NCBI RefSeq assembly: GCF_009912395.1
Contig: NZ_WNDO01000010.1
Coordinates: 1 to 64,000, forward strand
Source of the DNA: Luteibacter sp.
Lineage (GTDB): Bacteria; Pseudomonadota; Gammaproteobacteria; Xanthomonadales; Rhodanobacteraceae
Direction of reading: 5' to 3'
DNA: 64,000 nt
Part shown: positions 1-11,955 of the stretch, one piece after another
How the letters are laid out: the number at the start of each line of letters is the position of its first letter
Numbering within the stretch: the first letter of the stretch is position 1
The notes under the pieces: generated by a model
What the model was told of the DNA's origin: nothing
The model's database searches: none
Seen by the model: only the letters and a program-made list of their open reading frames with translations
Made by a program: the position numbers and the translations under genes

Positions 1-63
1 TGCCTGCTGCCTGAACTCCAGGCTGAACTCCTGCCCCTTTCTGCCTGCCTTGCTCTTGGTCAT
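1..63 (-). CDS. IS3-type transposase OrfA, N-terminal 21 residues only
   Basis: The ATG at 63-61 is preceded by AGGAGGT seven bases upstream, an ideal ribosome site. The visible peptide starts MTKSKAGRKGQEFSLEF and is basic, ending in a FSLEFRQQA-type stretch. This resembles the start of the helix-turn-helix OrfA protein of IS3-family elements, which binds the element's ends. The frame runs off the left edge. Its position 60 bases inside the terminal repeat supports the call. Only 21 residues are visible, so this rests mainly on context. Confidence 0.55.
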   Translation of the reverse strand, partial: MTKSKAGRKGQEFSLEFRQQA

Positions 64-127
64 CGTCCACCTCCTATTGCGATAGTTAATCGCTTATAGG
101 GGTGTCCGTGAAACGGGGGCAAGATCA
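1..127 (-). mobile_element. End of an IS3-like insertion sequence (rest lies left of the window)
   Basis: Read on the minus strand from 127, the sequence begins TGATCTTGCCCCCGTTTCAC, followed by GGACACC. That is the look of an IS3-family terminal inverted repeat: it starts with TG and carries a CCCC and GGACA core. A transposase start codon with a strong ribosome site follows 60 bases inside. The element therefore enters here and continues leftwards. The other terminal repeat and the target duplication are out of view, so subgroup and completeness cannot be judged. Family assignment is from pattern memory. Confidence 0.65.
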
Positions 128-334
128 CATGACCTTGAGCGTGCCGTCCATGGGGGCGGCGTAGTAGCTGTACGGGACGGCCAGCGGAATCTCCGTGGCC
201 TTGTCGTCATACCGGTTCACCGGTTTCCACGAACCACCGAAATCCTTGGCAGGCGGCGTTCCGCAACCGACAAGAGCGAGGCATAGCACCAAGGCAGTGC
301 CAATTTTGCGCAGGGCAGGAAGGTTTGTTTTCAC
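125..334 (-). pseudogene. TcpQ-like lipoprotein truncated by the IS
   Basis: Sixty-nine residues from a GTG start. A basic n-region and hydrophobic core lead to a lipobox ending LVGC (Cys near residue 24), so the product is a lipoprotein. The mature part contains NRYDDKATEIPL and APMDGTLKVM. I recall this pattern from the toxin-coregulated-pilus Q (TcpQ) family lipoproteins linked to type IV secretion clusters in xanthomonads, which continue for 60 or more further residues. Here the frame stops at a TGA whose bases are the first bases of the IS end (127-125). The gene was evidently cut by the insertion, and the rest should lie left of the IS. Confidence 0.6.
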
Positions 335-1472
335 TTTTGGCTCGTAATTCGCTGAAAGACAAGGTCTTTCTGATTACGGGTTGCGGCGTCGGTCCATCGA
401 CGGACACCGGTTTCCACCCGGTACGGCTCGACTGCTATCCGGCACGAAAACGTTCACGCACGCGAATGGGCGCGCAGCGAACGCTGTCGAAAACATAAAA
501 CGGGCACGCGCCTGCGGTCAGGCAGGGCGCGGCCCTTCGATGATGTTCACGGGCCACCATGACCCGTCCCATCCGCTTGCTATCCATACAACTTCCAACT
601 CCTGGCGACCCTGGTCGCTCTTCTCCACTTGGTGTCATCGGAGGGGCCGCCGATCCGGGGAGCCGGCCTGTCGAGGACAGTGGCTCGTCGAAAAACCCGA
701 CGATCGGTGGCGCAATTCCCCCAGCGGACTCAATCCGCGCCAAAAAAATAACTCATCATTCATGATTTGGCTAGAGCGGAAATTTTCCATGTTCGTGATT
801 GATTTCACAGAATAAAGACGTGAAACATGCCTCGTCATTTATATGACAGCAAACGCTTGCACATTGGACCACCTGTCGAAAGACGGAACTTTGACAGTCG
901 CGTTTTCCCACGATGACAGTGCCGCGATAGACGACGGATAGGGCACGCGCTGCGATGAGCATTGCCTCGCCGACCGCGTATCCACCCGGTGTTCAGCAGC
1001 ATCGCCATGGATGTTCAAATAGACGTCTAAACGCCTTTTTGCGCGGTGCCTGCGCAGCGTTGCCCAGTAGATCGATGCGTGGCGTCCCGCGTGTTCCATG
1101 ATAGAAATCCCTCCTGTTCGAGGGGGATTTTTCGGGTGCCGAACATACGCTTGCGCATGGCTTTCGTAACGTGTCCAGGTAAGTCTGGCCGTCACGGCAT
1201 GGTTGCGTTAGTCGGTGTCGCCCTTTGGCGGTCTGTGACCGTGTTCCCCCTGTTGCGTGAATGAAACAGGGCGGCGCGTGTAGGCCGCGTCACGACGATC
1301 GTCGGAGGATGTGGCCGGAACCGTCCCGGCGAGGATACCCCTGGAGATGGATAGGGCTGCTTGGCGCGGCGGCACTGGAATGGGCAGGGAGGGGCCGCAT
1401 ATCGGCTTGGCGCACCCCCTTGGAGGGGTGTAGAACGTGCCGATTCCGCTTTGCATTCGAAGGTGCCAATTC
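335..1472. other. 1.1 kb region without a convincing gene
   Basis: Several open frames cross this stretch on both strands, but none has a good ribosome site or a recognisable protein. Positions 735-870 are clearly richer in A and T than the surroundings and may hold promoters. The only clear element is an intrinsic terminator at 1106-1132. The region may be residue of an accessory cluster that once joined the IS-disrupted lipoprotein gene to the core genome. Confidence 0.5.
1106..1132 (+). terminator. Intrinsic terminator with no obvious gene upstream
   Basis: The arms AATCCC(T)CCT and AGGGGGATT form a nine-base-pair stem with a single bulged T and loop GTTCG, followed by TTT. It points in the plus direction, but no gene ends within 700 bases upstream. 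It may end an unannotated small transcript. Confidence 0.5.
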
Positions 1473-1985
1473 ATGTCCGCTACGCTCGCCCCGTCCGATT
1501 CCGAGCTCATGAGCCTTGCCGAGGAGGTGGCTCGGGCTGCCCTGGAGCACCGGGTGATGGTCGCCACGGCGGAGTCCTGCACGGGCGGCTGGATCGCCAA
1601 GTCGCTGACTGACCTGGCGGGCAGCTCGGCCTGGTTCGAGGCCGGCGTCGTTACCTATAGCTATAGCGCCAAGGAATCGCTGCTCGGCGTGAATCCCCGA
1701 ACCCTGGAGCGCACCGGCGCGGTAAGCGAGGAGACCGTGCTGGAGATGGTCTCGGGCGCGGTGGCCCGGTATGGCGCGGGTGTGGCCGTGGCGGTGACCG
1801 GCATTGCCGGGCCGTCGGGCGGCACGACGGACAAGCCCGTGGGTACGGTCTGGATCGGCTGGAAGCGCCGCGGGGGCTATGCCCACGCCACCCTTCACCA
1901 TTTCGCGGGCGACCGCGAGGCGGTGCGGCGGCAGACCGTGGCCGCCGCGCTTGCTGGAATGGTCGAGGAACTGAAGAAGGCTTGA
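1473..1985 (+). CDS. pncC: Nicotinamide-nucleotide amidohydrolase PncC (CinA C-terminal domain type)
   Basis: The product (170 residues) has the single-domain CinA/PncC form. It deamidates NMN to nicotinate mononucleotide in pyridine-nucleotide recycling. Visible family motifs are [10 protein letters not shown] near residue 30, the AGVVTYS strand, and the [11 protein letters not shown] glycine-rich loop in the middle. Start: ATG 1473 follows GAAGGTG; an upstream in-frame ATG at 1437 lacks a ribosome site. It lies 91 bases before recA in the same direction, a neighbour order common in proteobacteria. In many of them lexA sits between the two, but not here. Confidence 0.9.
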   Translation: MSATLAPSDSELMSLAEEVARAALEHRVMVATAESCTGGWIAKSLTDLAGSSAWFEAGVVTYSYSAKESLLGVNPRTLERTGAVSEETVLEMVSGAVARYGAGVAVAVTGIAGPSGGTTDKPVGTVWIGWKRRGGYAHATLHHFAGDREAVRRQTVAAALAGMVEELKKA

Positions 1986-2076
1986 CCGCTATGGCACACT
2001 TGGGGATTGCGGATCGCAGTCCCTGAGACCACGGTCGGGCAACATACCAACACTACTAGACGAGACCGGAACCACG

Positions 2077-3123
2077 ATGGACGACAACAAGCGCAAGGCG
2101 CTGGCCAGTGCCCTTGGCCAGATCGAGAAGCAGTTCGGTAAGGGCGCCGTCATGCGCCTCGGCGACCGCGTGGACGACCAGATCGACACCGTCTCCACCG
2201 GCTCGCTCGGCCTCGATATCGCCCTTGGCATCGGCGGCCTGCCGCGCGGCCGTATCGTCGAGATCTACGGCCCGGAATCGTCCGGCAAGACCACGCTCAC
2301 CCTGCAGGCCATCGCCTCCTGCCAGCGTTCGGGTGGCACGGCCGCGTTCGTCGACGCCGAGCACGCGCTGGATCCTTCGTACGCCGAAAAGCTGGGCGTG
2401 AACGTCGCCGACCTGCTGGTCAGCCAGCCGGACACCGGTGAGCAGGCCCTGGAAATCGCCGACATGCTCGTGCGCTCCGGCGCAGTCGACATGGTGGTGG
2501 TCGACTCGGTCGCCGCCCTGACGCCCAAGGCGGAAATCGAGGGTGAAATGGGCGACTCGCACGTAGGCCTGCATGCCCGCCTGATGAGCCAGGCCCTGCG
2601 CAAGCTCACGGCCAACATCAAGAAGTCGAACTGCCTGGTCATCTTCATCAACCAGATCCGCATGAAGATCGGCGTGATGTTCGGCAGCCCGGAAACCACC
2701 ACCGGCGGCAACGCGCTGAAGTTCTACGCCTCGGTGCGCCTGGATATCCGCCGCATTGGCGCGGTGAAGAAGGGTGAAGAGGTCATCGGTTCCGAAACTC
2801 GCGTGAAGGTCGTCAAGAACAAGGTGGCGCCGCCGTTCCGCCAGACCGAGTTCGAGATCCTCTATGGCGAGGGCACCTCGCGCGAAGGCGAGATCATCGA
2901 ACTGGGCGTGCGGGAGAACCTCATCGACAAGTCGGGCGCCTGGTACAGCTACAAGGGTGACCGCATCGGCCAGGGCAAGGAAAACGTTCGCCAGTTCCTT
3001 CGCGACAACCCGGCCATCGCCAACGAAGTCGATGCCGAGTTGCGCGCTCGCCTGCTCGTGAAGCCTGGTAACGGCAACAACGCCTCGAACGACACCGAGC
3101 AGGATGAGGCCGAGGAAGCCTGA
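2077..3123 (+). CDS. recA: Recombinase RecA
   Basis: The product (348 residues, usual length) polymerises on single-stranded DNA, drives homologous strand exchange and stimulates LexA self-cleavage. Walker [10 protein letters not shown] lies near residue 67, the Walker B region is [17 protein letters not shown], and loop L2 contains [14 protein letters not shown]. The C-terminus is the usual acidic tail. recX overlaps its last 20 bases in another frame, so the two are probably translated in a coupled way, which is common because RecX tunes RecA filaments. I could not see a convincing SOS box just upstream. Confidence 0.98.
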   Translation: MDDNKRKALASALGQIEKQFGKGAVMRLGDRVDDQIDTVSTGSLGLDIALGIGGLPRGRIVEIYGPESSGKTTLTLQAIASCQRSGGTAAFVDAEHALDPSYAEKLGVNVADLLVSQPDTGEQALEIADMLVRSGAVDMVVVDSVAALTPKAEIEGEMGDSHVGLHARLMSQALRKLTANIKKSNCLVIFINQIRMKIGVMFGSPETTTGGNALKFYASVRLDIRRIGAVKKGEEVIGSETRVKVVKNKVAPPFRQTEFEILYGEGTSREGEIIELGVRENLIDKSGAWYSYKGDRIGQGKENVRQFLRDNPAIANEVDAELRARLLVKPGNGNNASNDTEQDEAEEA

Positions 3124-3619
3124 CCGTAACGGCGGGGCGGGCGATGCCGGCAAGGCCGATCGCCCCTCCCGCAGCGCCTACGACAAGGCGCTGGGCCTGT
3201 TGGCCCGCCGTGAACACTCCCGCCGCGAACTCCGGCAGAAGCTGGAGCGGGGCGGTTTTGCGCGTGACGAAAGCACTGACACCGTGGAGAAGCTCGAGGG
3301 TCAGGGCTACCAGGACGACAGTCGTTTCGCGGAGTCCCTGCTGAGGAGTCGGGTGGGGCAGGGCTACGGGCCGGCCCGCATCCGGGCCGAATTGCGCAGC
3401 CAGGGCATCGCCGACCGGGAGGTCCGCGAATTACTGGAAAACGCGGACGTGGATTGGCAGGAACTGGCTGCCGACCAGCTTCGCCGACGCTACGGCGCGG
3501 GCACCTCCGACCTGTCCGAGCGGGCCCGTCGGGCGCAATTCCTCTTGCGTCGAGGCTTCGCGGCCGCCACAGTACGTGTTCTTACCCACGCCGATGCGGA
3601 AGACCCCGACGACGACTGA
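3104..3619 (+). CDS. recX: Regulatory protein RecX
   Basis: The product (171 residues) is helix-rich with the repeated three-helix layout of Rec[21 protein letters not shown], then a [30 protein letters not shown]-type repeat (abridged here), then [16 protein letters not shown]. RecX caps and inhibits RecA filament growth. The ATG at 3104 lies inside the end of recA (20-base overlap), so expression should follow recA. The N-terminal 20 residues are charged and disordered. The acidic tail ends in DAEDPDDD. Confidence 0.93.
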   Translation: MRPRKPDRNGGAGDAGKADRPSRSAYDKALGLLARREHSRRELRQKLERGGFARDESTDTVEKLEGQGYQDDSRFAESLLRSRVGQGYGPARIRAELRSQGIADREVRELLENADVDWQELAADQLRRRYGAGTSDLSERARRAQFLLRRGFAAATVRVLTHADAEDPDDD

Positions 3620-3684
3620 AGGCAACGAGCCTTGATTCCGGCCGGAGCGTCTCCGTGACACGCAGCTGCCAGCCACGATCGCTC

Positions 3685-6318
<2,634 letters not shown>

Positions 6319-6619
6319 ATCGTGAACCCCGTCGGACGCTGGTTGTCCATGTGACGACCGGCACCGGTCATCACGGTCGCGTGCGTTGCGCCAGCCGCTT
6401 CGGCTCAGCTAGTATCAGCCGAATGTCGAGAGCATCCTTCGGCATCGATCCGGCAAAGGGTCGACAGGCAGGACAGCTGGTCAGCGACAAACACAACTTA
6501 TAAGCCGGGGAAGGCGGTTCGGCCTTCGATGGTCGAAACGTCGATCCATCGGCGACAAGCACTCGGGGTGAGTTGTCGTTGGTGGGGAAGCCAATACCTG
6601 ATTTTATGGAGTATCAATC
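6319..6619. other. alaS-csrA intergenic region
   Basis: Three hundred bases with no gene. It should hold the csrA promoter. I see no poly-T terminator after alaS, so some csrA transcription may come from alaS. Confidence 0.5.
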
Positions 6620-6817
6620 ATGCTGATTCTGACCCGCCGGGTCGGTGAAACCCTGATGATCGGCGACGAGGTGACCGTCACCGTCCTGGGTGTGAAGGGT
6701 AACCAGGTCCGCATCGGTATCAATGCGCCGAAGAATGTTGCGGTTCACCGCGAAGAGATTTACCAGCGCATCAAGAACGAAGGCGACACCGGGGACCATT
6801 CCGGTAACGACCAATAA
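6620..6817 (+). CDS. csrA: Carbon storage regulator CsrA
   Basis: The product (65 residues) is a homodimeric RNA-binding protein that binds GGA motifs in mRNA leaders and controls translation of biofilm, motility and virulence genes. It begins [16 protein letters not shown] and contains the RNA-contact segments [21 protein letters not shown] short polar tail of about ten residues ([12 protein letters not shown]) extends past the core, as is usual in the xanthomonads. The ribosome site TATGGAGTATC lies just before the ATG. The position between alaS and tRNA-Ser is conserved in related bacteria. Confidence 0.98.
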   Translation: MLILTRRVGETLMIGDEVTVTVLGVKGNQVRIGINAPKNVAVHREEIYQRIKNEGDTGDHSGNDQ

Positions 6818-6888
6818 GGCTTTACGAGCCGGGCAAGGCCAAGTATCCTTGCTGGCTCGTTGAGTCGGTTGGATCGGCGAAACAATCC

Positions 6889-6981
6889 GGAGAGTTGCCC
6901 GAGAGGCCGAAGGGGCTCCCCTGCTAAGGGAGTATAGGGTCAAAAGCCTTATCGAGGGTTCGAATCCCTCACTCTCCGCCA
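6889..6981 (+). tRNA. tRNA-Ser (anticodon GCU)
   Basis: The acceptor GGAGAGT pairs with ACTCTCC, and CCA is encoded at 6979-6981. The long variable arm is typical of tRNA-Ser. The anticodon loop CTGCTAA gives GCU, which reads AGC and AGU. The T-loop is GGTTCGAATCC. Confidence 0.97.
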
Positions 6982-6985
6982 GTTC

Positions 6986-7020
6986 AAGCAAAGCGCCCCC
7001 TTGTGGGGCGTTTTGCTTTT
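6986..7020 (+). terminator. Terminator after tRNA-Ser
   Basis: GCGCCCC and GGGGCGT form the stem around CTTGT, followed by TTTTGCTTTT. It closes the csrA/tRNA-Ser unit. Confidence 0.85.
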
Positions 7021-7119
7021 CTGCGTTCGTGCTTTTGGCACGTGCATGGAAATTGATTTCGGTCAGGGGTGCCGCGCGTCAATCGTCCTAGTCTGGTCGT
7101 TTTCTGGCGGGCACCACCC

Positions 7120-7524
7120 ATGTCGACGGGATACGACGATCTCCAGGCCAGCTATGGCCGCTGTCTTCGTTCGCGCGGTTTCATCGAGCGCTTCTACGAA
7201 ATCCTCCTGGCGCGCGATCCGGCCATTCCGCCGCTCTTCGAGCGCACCGATTTCCAGAAGCAGCATATGGCCCTGCGTCGAGGCATCAGTCTGGCCATCT
7301 GCTGGGCAGCGGGCGATGGCATGGCGAAACGCCCGATGGAAGAGATGGTGCGCGTGCATGCGCGAACGGGCAGGGCACCGGTGTCGCCTGTGTTCCACCA
7401 GCATTGGCTGGAAAGCCTGATGCTCGCGGTGAGCGAACGCGACGAGCAACTGACGCCGCAGCTGGAGCGTCGCTGGCGCGAGGCGATGGGAGTCGTGGTG
7501 GAGGTTTTCGTCGCGGCCTACTGA
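7120..7524 (+). CDS. Single-domain bacterial globin
   Basis: The product (134 residues) is a haem-binding globin; such proteins bind O2 or NO in the cytoplasm. The helix pattern fits: the B helix contains [20 protein letters not shown], the E-helix region [15 protein letters not shown], and the probable proximal (F8) His lies in VRVHARTG, followed by [13 protein letters not shown]. The ATG at 7120 gives the globin fold from its first helix; the longer frame from 7069 adds a non-globin stretch. It stands alone between two tRNA genes and has its own terminator. Its substrate and partner are unknown. Confidence 0.75.
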   Translation: MSTGYDDLQASYGRCLRSRGFIERFYEILLARDPAIPPLFERTDFQKQHMALRRGISLAICWAAGDGMAKRPMEEMVRVHARTGRAPVSPVFHQHWLESLMLAVSERDEQLTPQLERRWREAMGVVVEVFVAAY

Positions 7525-7548
7525 GCGCGACGATGCCGGACGCACATA

Positions 7549-7578
7549 CAAAAACACCGGCCAGTGGCCGGTGTTTTC
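7549..7578. terminator. Bidirectional terminator between the globin and tRNA-Pro
   Basis: ACACCGGCC and GGCCGGTGT form a nine-base-pair stem with loop AGT, flanked by AAAAA on the left and TTTTC on the right. It can work in both directions for the converging genes. Confidence 0.9.
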
Positions 7579-7588
7579 GTTGATTCAT

Positions 7589-7665
<77 letters not shown>

Positions 7666-7819
7666 ACGGGAGCCGCGTATATTAGCCATGATGTGGGTGG
7701 TTGGCAACAGGTCTTCGCATCTTTTTTACGCGAGGCCGCCAGAGCGCCCGGACGCCATCTGTTACTCTAACGGGCTGCCGCCTGGCGGCTCCCGTACAGC
7801 CTGTCCGAAGAGGAATTGC

Positions 7820-9202
7820 ATGGCACTCACCCCGGCCCGCACCATGCCTGGTGTCCTCGAGCTTCTTCCGCTCGACCAGATCGCCTTCCAGCGCATGCTG
7901 GACACGATCCGCCGCAACTACGAGCGATTCGGCTTCCTGCCGGTCGAGACGCCGGTGATCGAGCATAGCGACGTGTTGCTGACCAAGACGGGTGGCGAGA
8001 CCGAACGCCAGGTCTACTTCGTGCAGTCCACCGGTTCGCTCAATGCGGAAACGAAGAACGGCGTGCCCGAACTGGCGCTGCGTTTCGACCTCACGGTGCC
8101 CCTGGCGCGTTACGTCGCCGAACACGAACACGATCTCAGTTTCCCGTTCCGTCGCTACCAGATGCAGCGCGTCTATCGTGGCGAGCGTGCGCAGCGCGGT
8201 CGTTTCCGCGAGTTCTATCAGTGCGACATCGACGTCATCGGCAAGGACTCGCTCTCGGTGCGTTACGACGCCGAAATCCCGGCGGTGATCTACAGCGTGT
8301 TCCGCGAGCTGGACATTGGTGCCTTCACCATCCAGCTCAACAACCGCAAGCTGATGCGTGGTTACTTCGAGAACCTCGGCGTGACCGATCCGGAGCGGCA
8401 GATGCTGGTGCTGCGCGAGGTCGACAAGCTCGACAAGCGCGGGGCCGACTACGTGCGTGACACGCTCACGGGCGAGGCCTTTGGTCTCTCGGCCGAGGCG
8501 GCGGCGAAAATCCTCGAGTTCGTGCAGGTGCGTTCCACCTCCGTCGACGACGCCTTCGCCAAGCTCGATGCGCTCGGCAGCGGTTCAGAGGTTTTCGAGC
8601 AGGGCAGGGCGGAGCTGAAGGAAGTGCTGGCGCTGATCCGTGATTTCGGCGTGCCGGAAACCCACTTCGCGCTCAACCTGTCCATCGCGCGCGGCCTCGA
8701 CTACTACACGGGCACGGTTTACGAGACCACGCTCAACGATCATCCGAGCATCGGTTCCATCTGCTCCGGCGGTCGCTACGAAAATCTCGCCGGCCAGTAC
8801 ACCAAGTCGCACCTGCCGGGCGTGGGCATCTCCATCGGCCTCACCCGCCTGTATTGGCAGCTGCGCGACGCCGGTCTGATCTCCACGGCGCAGAGCACGG
8901 TCGAAGTACTGGTGACGCAGATGGATCCGGCCCTTCTGCCGACTTACCTAGCCGTCGCCAGCGACTTGCGCGGCGCCGGCATCGCCACCGAAGTGGTGAT
9001 GGAAAGCGGCAAGCTGGGCAAGCAGTTCAAGTACGCCGACCGCGCCGGCATCCGTTTCGTCGTCGTCATTGGCGAGGACGAGGTTGCCAAGGGCGTGGTC
9101 ACGGTCAAGGACCTGCGCCGCGAGGACCAGTTCGAGGTGTCGCGCGCCGATCTGGTGAAGACGCTCCGCGTCGAACTGGCCCAGGCCGAAGTCGGTCGCT
9201 GA
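7820..9202 (+). CDS. hisS: Histidyl-tRNA synthetase HisS
   Basis: The product (460 residues) is a class II synthetase that charges tRNA-His. Histidine-recognition motif [13 protein letters not shown] lies near residue 290, motif 2 around [17 protein letters not shown], and motif 3 contains [11 protein letters not shown]. The C-terminal anticodon-binding domain follows from about residue 360. The ATG at 7820 has AAGAGGAA upstream and opens with [17 protein letters not shown]; the longer frame from 7688 is not family-like. It lies 36 bases before an ammonia-lyase gene and probably shares a transcript with it. Confidence 0.96.
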   Translation: MALTPARTMPGVLELLPLDQIAFQRMLDTIRRNYERFGFLPVETPVIEHSDVLLTKTGGETERQVYFVQSTGSLNAETKNGVPELALRFDLTVPLARYVAEHEHDLSFPFRRYQMQRVYRGERAQRGRFREFYQCDIDVIGKDSLSVRYDAEIPAVIYSVFRELDIGAFTIQLNNRKLMRGYFENLGVTDPERQMLVLREVDKLDKRGADYVRDTLTGEAFGLSAEAAAKILEFVQVRSTSVDDAFAKLDALGSGSEVFEQGRAELKEVLALIRDFGVPETHFALNLSIARGLDYYTGTVYETTLNDHPSIGSICSGGRYENLAGQYTKSHLPGVGISIGLTRLYWQLRDAGLISTAQSTVEVLVTQMDPALLPTYLAVASDLRGAGIATEVVMESGKLGKQFKYADRAGIRFVVVIGEDEVAKGVVTVKDLRREDQFEVSRADLVKTLRVELAQAEVGR

Positions 9203-9238
9203 CTTTCCCTTTCGCCCCCATTCCCCACGGGATTCTCC

Positions 9239-11128
9239 ATGACGAACAGCATCCTCCTCGACGGTCGTAGCCTCACGCGCGCCCAGGTTGTCGCCATCGC
9301 CCGCCAGGGCGCTTCGATCCGGCTCGACGACGCGCAGCTGATCAAGGTCAAGCGCGCGGCGGACTTCCTTGCCGAGAAGGTGGGTGGCGGCGAGCCGATC
9401 TACGGTGTGACCACGGGCTTCGGCAGCAATGCCGACAAGCTGCTCGGCGCGCATCGCGTGCGCGACGAGCTGCCGGGCGGCAACCCGGAGGCCACCGAGG
9501 GCACGCTGCTCGAAGAACTTCAGCGAAACCTCATCATCACCCACGCGGTCTGCGTGGGTAAGCCGTTCGGCGTGGACGTGGTCCGCGCGATGCTGGCGAT
9601 CCGCGTCAACACGTTGATGCGCGGTCATTCGGGTATCCGCGTGGAAACCCTGCGGGCGCTGGCCGAACTGCTCAATCGCGATGTCATCCCCGTGATCCCC
9701 GAGAAGGGCTCGGTGGGCGCCAGTGGCGATCTCGCGCCGCTGTCCCATCTGGCCATCGTGCTGCTGGGTGGTGGCGAAGCCTTCTATCACGGCGAGCGCA
9801 TGACCGGCGCCCAGGCGCTGGCCAAGGCCGGCCTTGAGCCCGTGCGCCTGTCGTTCAAGGAGGGTCTGGCCCTCAACAACGGCACCACCCAGATGCTCGC
9901 GACCGGTGTGCTGGCCCTGGACACCATGGGCATGCTGATTCGCACGGCCGATCTCGCGGCGGCGATGACCCTGGACGCGTTCGCCGGCCGTACCGGCGCC
10001 TACGCGGAAGAAGTGCACGGCCTGCGCCCGCATCCGGGTCAGGTCGAGGCCGCACGCAACATCCGCGGCCTGCTCGAGGGCTCCACGCTCGCCGATATCG
10101 CCTACCACCTGGTGCCGCGCTTCCGTTCCTGGCTGTCCGATTCGTGGTCGGAGCCGGCGGACCAGGCCCATCGTTTCGATATCGGCTGGGATTGGGTTCC
10201 GGCCACCCAGCGTCATGGCAAGGAAGCGTTCTATGCGCGCTTCCTGCCGTTCAAGGGCGGCAAGAAGCACCAGCCGCAGGACGCCTACTGCCTGCGCTGC
10301 GCCCCGCAGGTGCATGGCGCGGTGCGCGACGCCTGGGAACAAGCCTGCCGCGTGTACGACATCGAGCTGAATGCGGTCACCGACAACCCGCTGGTGTTCC
10401 CGGATGCCGAGAACGCCGAGGTGATCGAGGACCAGGTGATCTCGGCCGGCCACTTCCACGGCATGCCGCTCGCGCTCGCCATGAGCTACGTGAAGGCGGC
10501 GATCCCGGTGCTGGCGTCCATCTCGGAGCGTCGCACGGCCAAGCTGGTGGATCCGGCCAACAACGATGGCCTGCCGGCCTTCCTCATCGGCAATGAGGAT
10601 GCGACCGACTCCGGCTTCATGATCGTCCAGTACACCGCCGCCGCGCTGGTGAACGACCTCGCCACCCGTGCGCATCCGGCCTCCGTGTACTCGGTGCCGA
10701 CCAGCGCCAATGCCGAAGACCATGTGTCCATGGGTGCCAACGAGGCCCGCCATGTTCTCGAAATGACCGAGGACCTGGGTCACGTGCTGGCCATGGAGCT
10801 GTACACCGCGGCCCAGGCGTTGGAATACCGTCAGGACATGCTCAACGCCGCCCGCACGCTCGCCCATCGGGGCGACTGGCAGGCGCTGGCCGCGAAGATC
10901 TCCGGTGCGCCGCGCAGCGATTCGCCGCATTACGCCCGCTTCGAGGAAGAAGTGCGCGCCCTGATGCAGGCCCTTGCCAGTGCGGACGACTTCCATGCCG
11001 GTCACGCGGTGCGCAAGGCGCTGGTCGCGTTGCGAGAGCATGTGGCCTTCATGCAGCGCGATCGCGCGATGGATGGCGATGTTCGCCTCGTCTGCGAGCT
11101 GGTGGCCTCCGGAAAGCTGGTCGCCTGA
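9239..11128 (+). CDS. Histidine/aromatic amino-acid ammonia-lyase family protein, unusually long
   Basis: The product (629 residues; HutH is about 510) is an MIO-type lyase that would remove ammonia from histidine or a related amino acid. The cofactor triad ASG is at 161-163 (SVGASGDLAPL). The catalytic loop YGVTTGFGS, the His of NLIITHA, QDAYCLR near 347, and NAED near 491 are present. Compared with HutH from memory there are about 19 extra residues at the N-terminus. An insert of roughly 50, rich in Trp and Phe, lies between 282 and 347, and about 40 are added at the C-terminus. SAGHFHG replaces the usual SGGNFHG. No other hut gene is near. Histidine is the default substrate but is not secure. 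Confidence 0.85.
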   Translation: MTNSILLDGRSLTRAQVVAIARQGASIRLDDAQLIKVKRAADFLAEKVGGGEPIYGVTTGFGSNADKLLGAHRVRDELPGGNPEATEGTLLEELQRNLIITHAVCVGKPFGVDVVRAMLAIRVNTLMRGHSGIRVETLRALAELLNRDVIPVIPEKGSVGASGDLAPLSHLAIVLLGGGEAFYHGERMTGAQALAKAGLEPVRLSFKEGLALNNGTTQMLATGVLALDTMGMLIRTADLAAAMTLDAFAGRTGAYAEEVHGLRPHPGQVEAARNIRGLLEGSTLADIAYHLVPRFRSWLSDSWSEPADQAHRFDIGWDWVPATQRHGKEAFYARFLPFKGGKKHQPQDAYCLRCAPQVHGAVRDAWEQACRVYDIELNAVTDNPLVFPDAENAEVIEDQVISAGHFHGMPLALAMSYVKAAIPVLASISERRTAKLVDPANNDGLPAFLIGNEDATDSGFMIVQYTAAALVNDLATRAHPASVYSVPTSANAEDHVSMGANEARHVLEMTEDLGHVLAMELYTAAQALEYRQDMLNAARTLAHRGDWQALAAKISGAPRSDSPHYARFEEEVRALMQALASADDFHAGHAVRKALVALREHVAFMQRDRAMDGDVRLVCELVASGKLVA

Positions 11129-11134
11129 CGATCG

Positions 11135-11827
11135 TCAGGACGGCATGTACGCCCCGACGGTCGCCTCGACCAGGGGCGTCCGGATGCCGAGCCGGCCGGG
11201 TACGCCGGCCAGGAACTGGTAGAGCTGGGCATCGTTGGAGATGCCCAGCTTGCCCATGGCCGAGCGTTTCTGCCGGCTGATCGTCTTGAAGCTGCGGCCC
11301 ATGGCGGCCGCGATATCCAATAGCGAAAAGCCCTGCGCGAACGCGCGAAGCACCTCCACTTCGCGTGGGGACAGCCGTGCCTCCAGGTCGTCGCGCTGGT
11401 CCGCGCAATCGGCCTCGTGGAACAGGCGGCGCACGGCGGGGCTGAGATAGGAGCGCCCCACGTCCGCGGCGTGCACCGCCACGGGGATGTCCCTCAGGTT
11501 GGTCCGCTTGTCGAAGATGGCCGCCACGCCCATGTCGAGCAGAGTGCGCAGGATGGCCGGATTGTTGAGCATGGTGAGTACCACGACGCCGACATCGGGC
11601 CGCAGGCTGCGGATGCGCCGGATCATGGGCATGCCATCGGGGTGGCTACCCTCGGGCATGGAGAAATCCGTCACGACGACGTCGCAGGGGGCGTCGGTCA
11701 CCACCCGGAGAAGGGCGTCGGTGTCGTAGGCGCGAGCGGTCACGACGTAGCGGTGGGACGTGAGGATGGCCTCGACGCCGGCCACGACGACGGGGTGGTC
11801 GTCCGCGATGATCACGGTGCTGGACAT
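11135..11827 (-). CDS. RcsB/NarL-type response regulator
   Basis: The product (230 residues) has an N-terminal receiver domain (IIADDHPVV acidic pocket, phospho-acceptor Asp in VVVTDFSMPEG, Lys in FDKRTN). Its C-terminal LuxR-type helix-turn-helix contains LSPREVEVLRAFAQG and SFKTISRQKRSAMGKLGI. The recognition helix is of the RcsB kind. It should bind DNA as a dimer when phosphorylated. Start ATG 11827 has GGAG upstream; an alternative at 11860 adds 11 residues. No sensor kinase lies beside it, so it is an orphan here. It converges on the ammonia-lyase gene with only six bases between. Confidence 0.88.
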   Translation of the reverse strand: MSSTVIIADDHPVVVAGVEAILTSHRYVVTARAYDTDALLRVVTDAPCDVVVTDFSMPEGSHPDGMPMIRRIRSLRPDVGVVVLTMLNNPAILRTLLDMGVAAIFDKRTNLRDIPVAVHAADVGRSYLSPAVRRLFHEADCADQRDDLEARLSPREVEVLRAFAQGFSLLDIAAAMGRSFKTISRQKRSAMGKLGISNDAQLYQFLAGVPGRLGIRTPLVEATVGAYMPS

Positions 11828-11955
11828 GAAAAGGGGCTCCCTGAGCGATATTCCCGCCATGGTGGCGAGCCCCCGCCGCCTCGGATATGGAAGAAAAGCG
11901 CAATCGCATGTCGGTGCTTGCCACGGCTCGGTTGTCCGCGTTACGATGAGTTATC

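Noticed and set aside
8948-11041. 697-residue open frame antisense to hisS and the lyase gene
   Set aside because: Same shadow effect; the sense strand encodes conserved enzymes.
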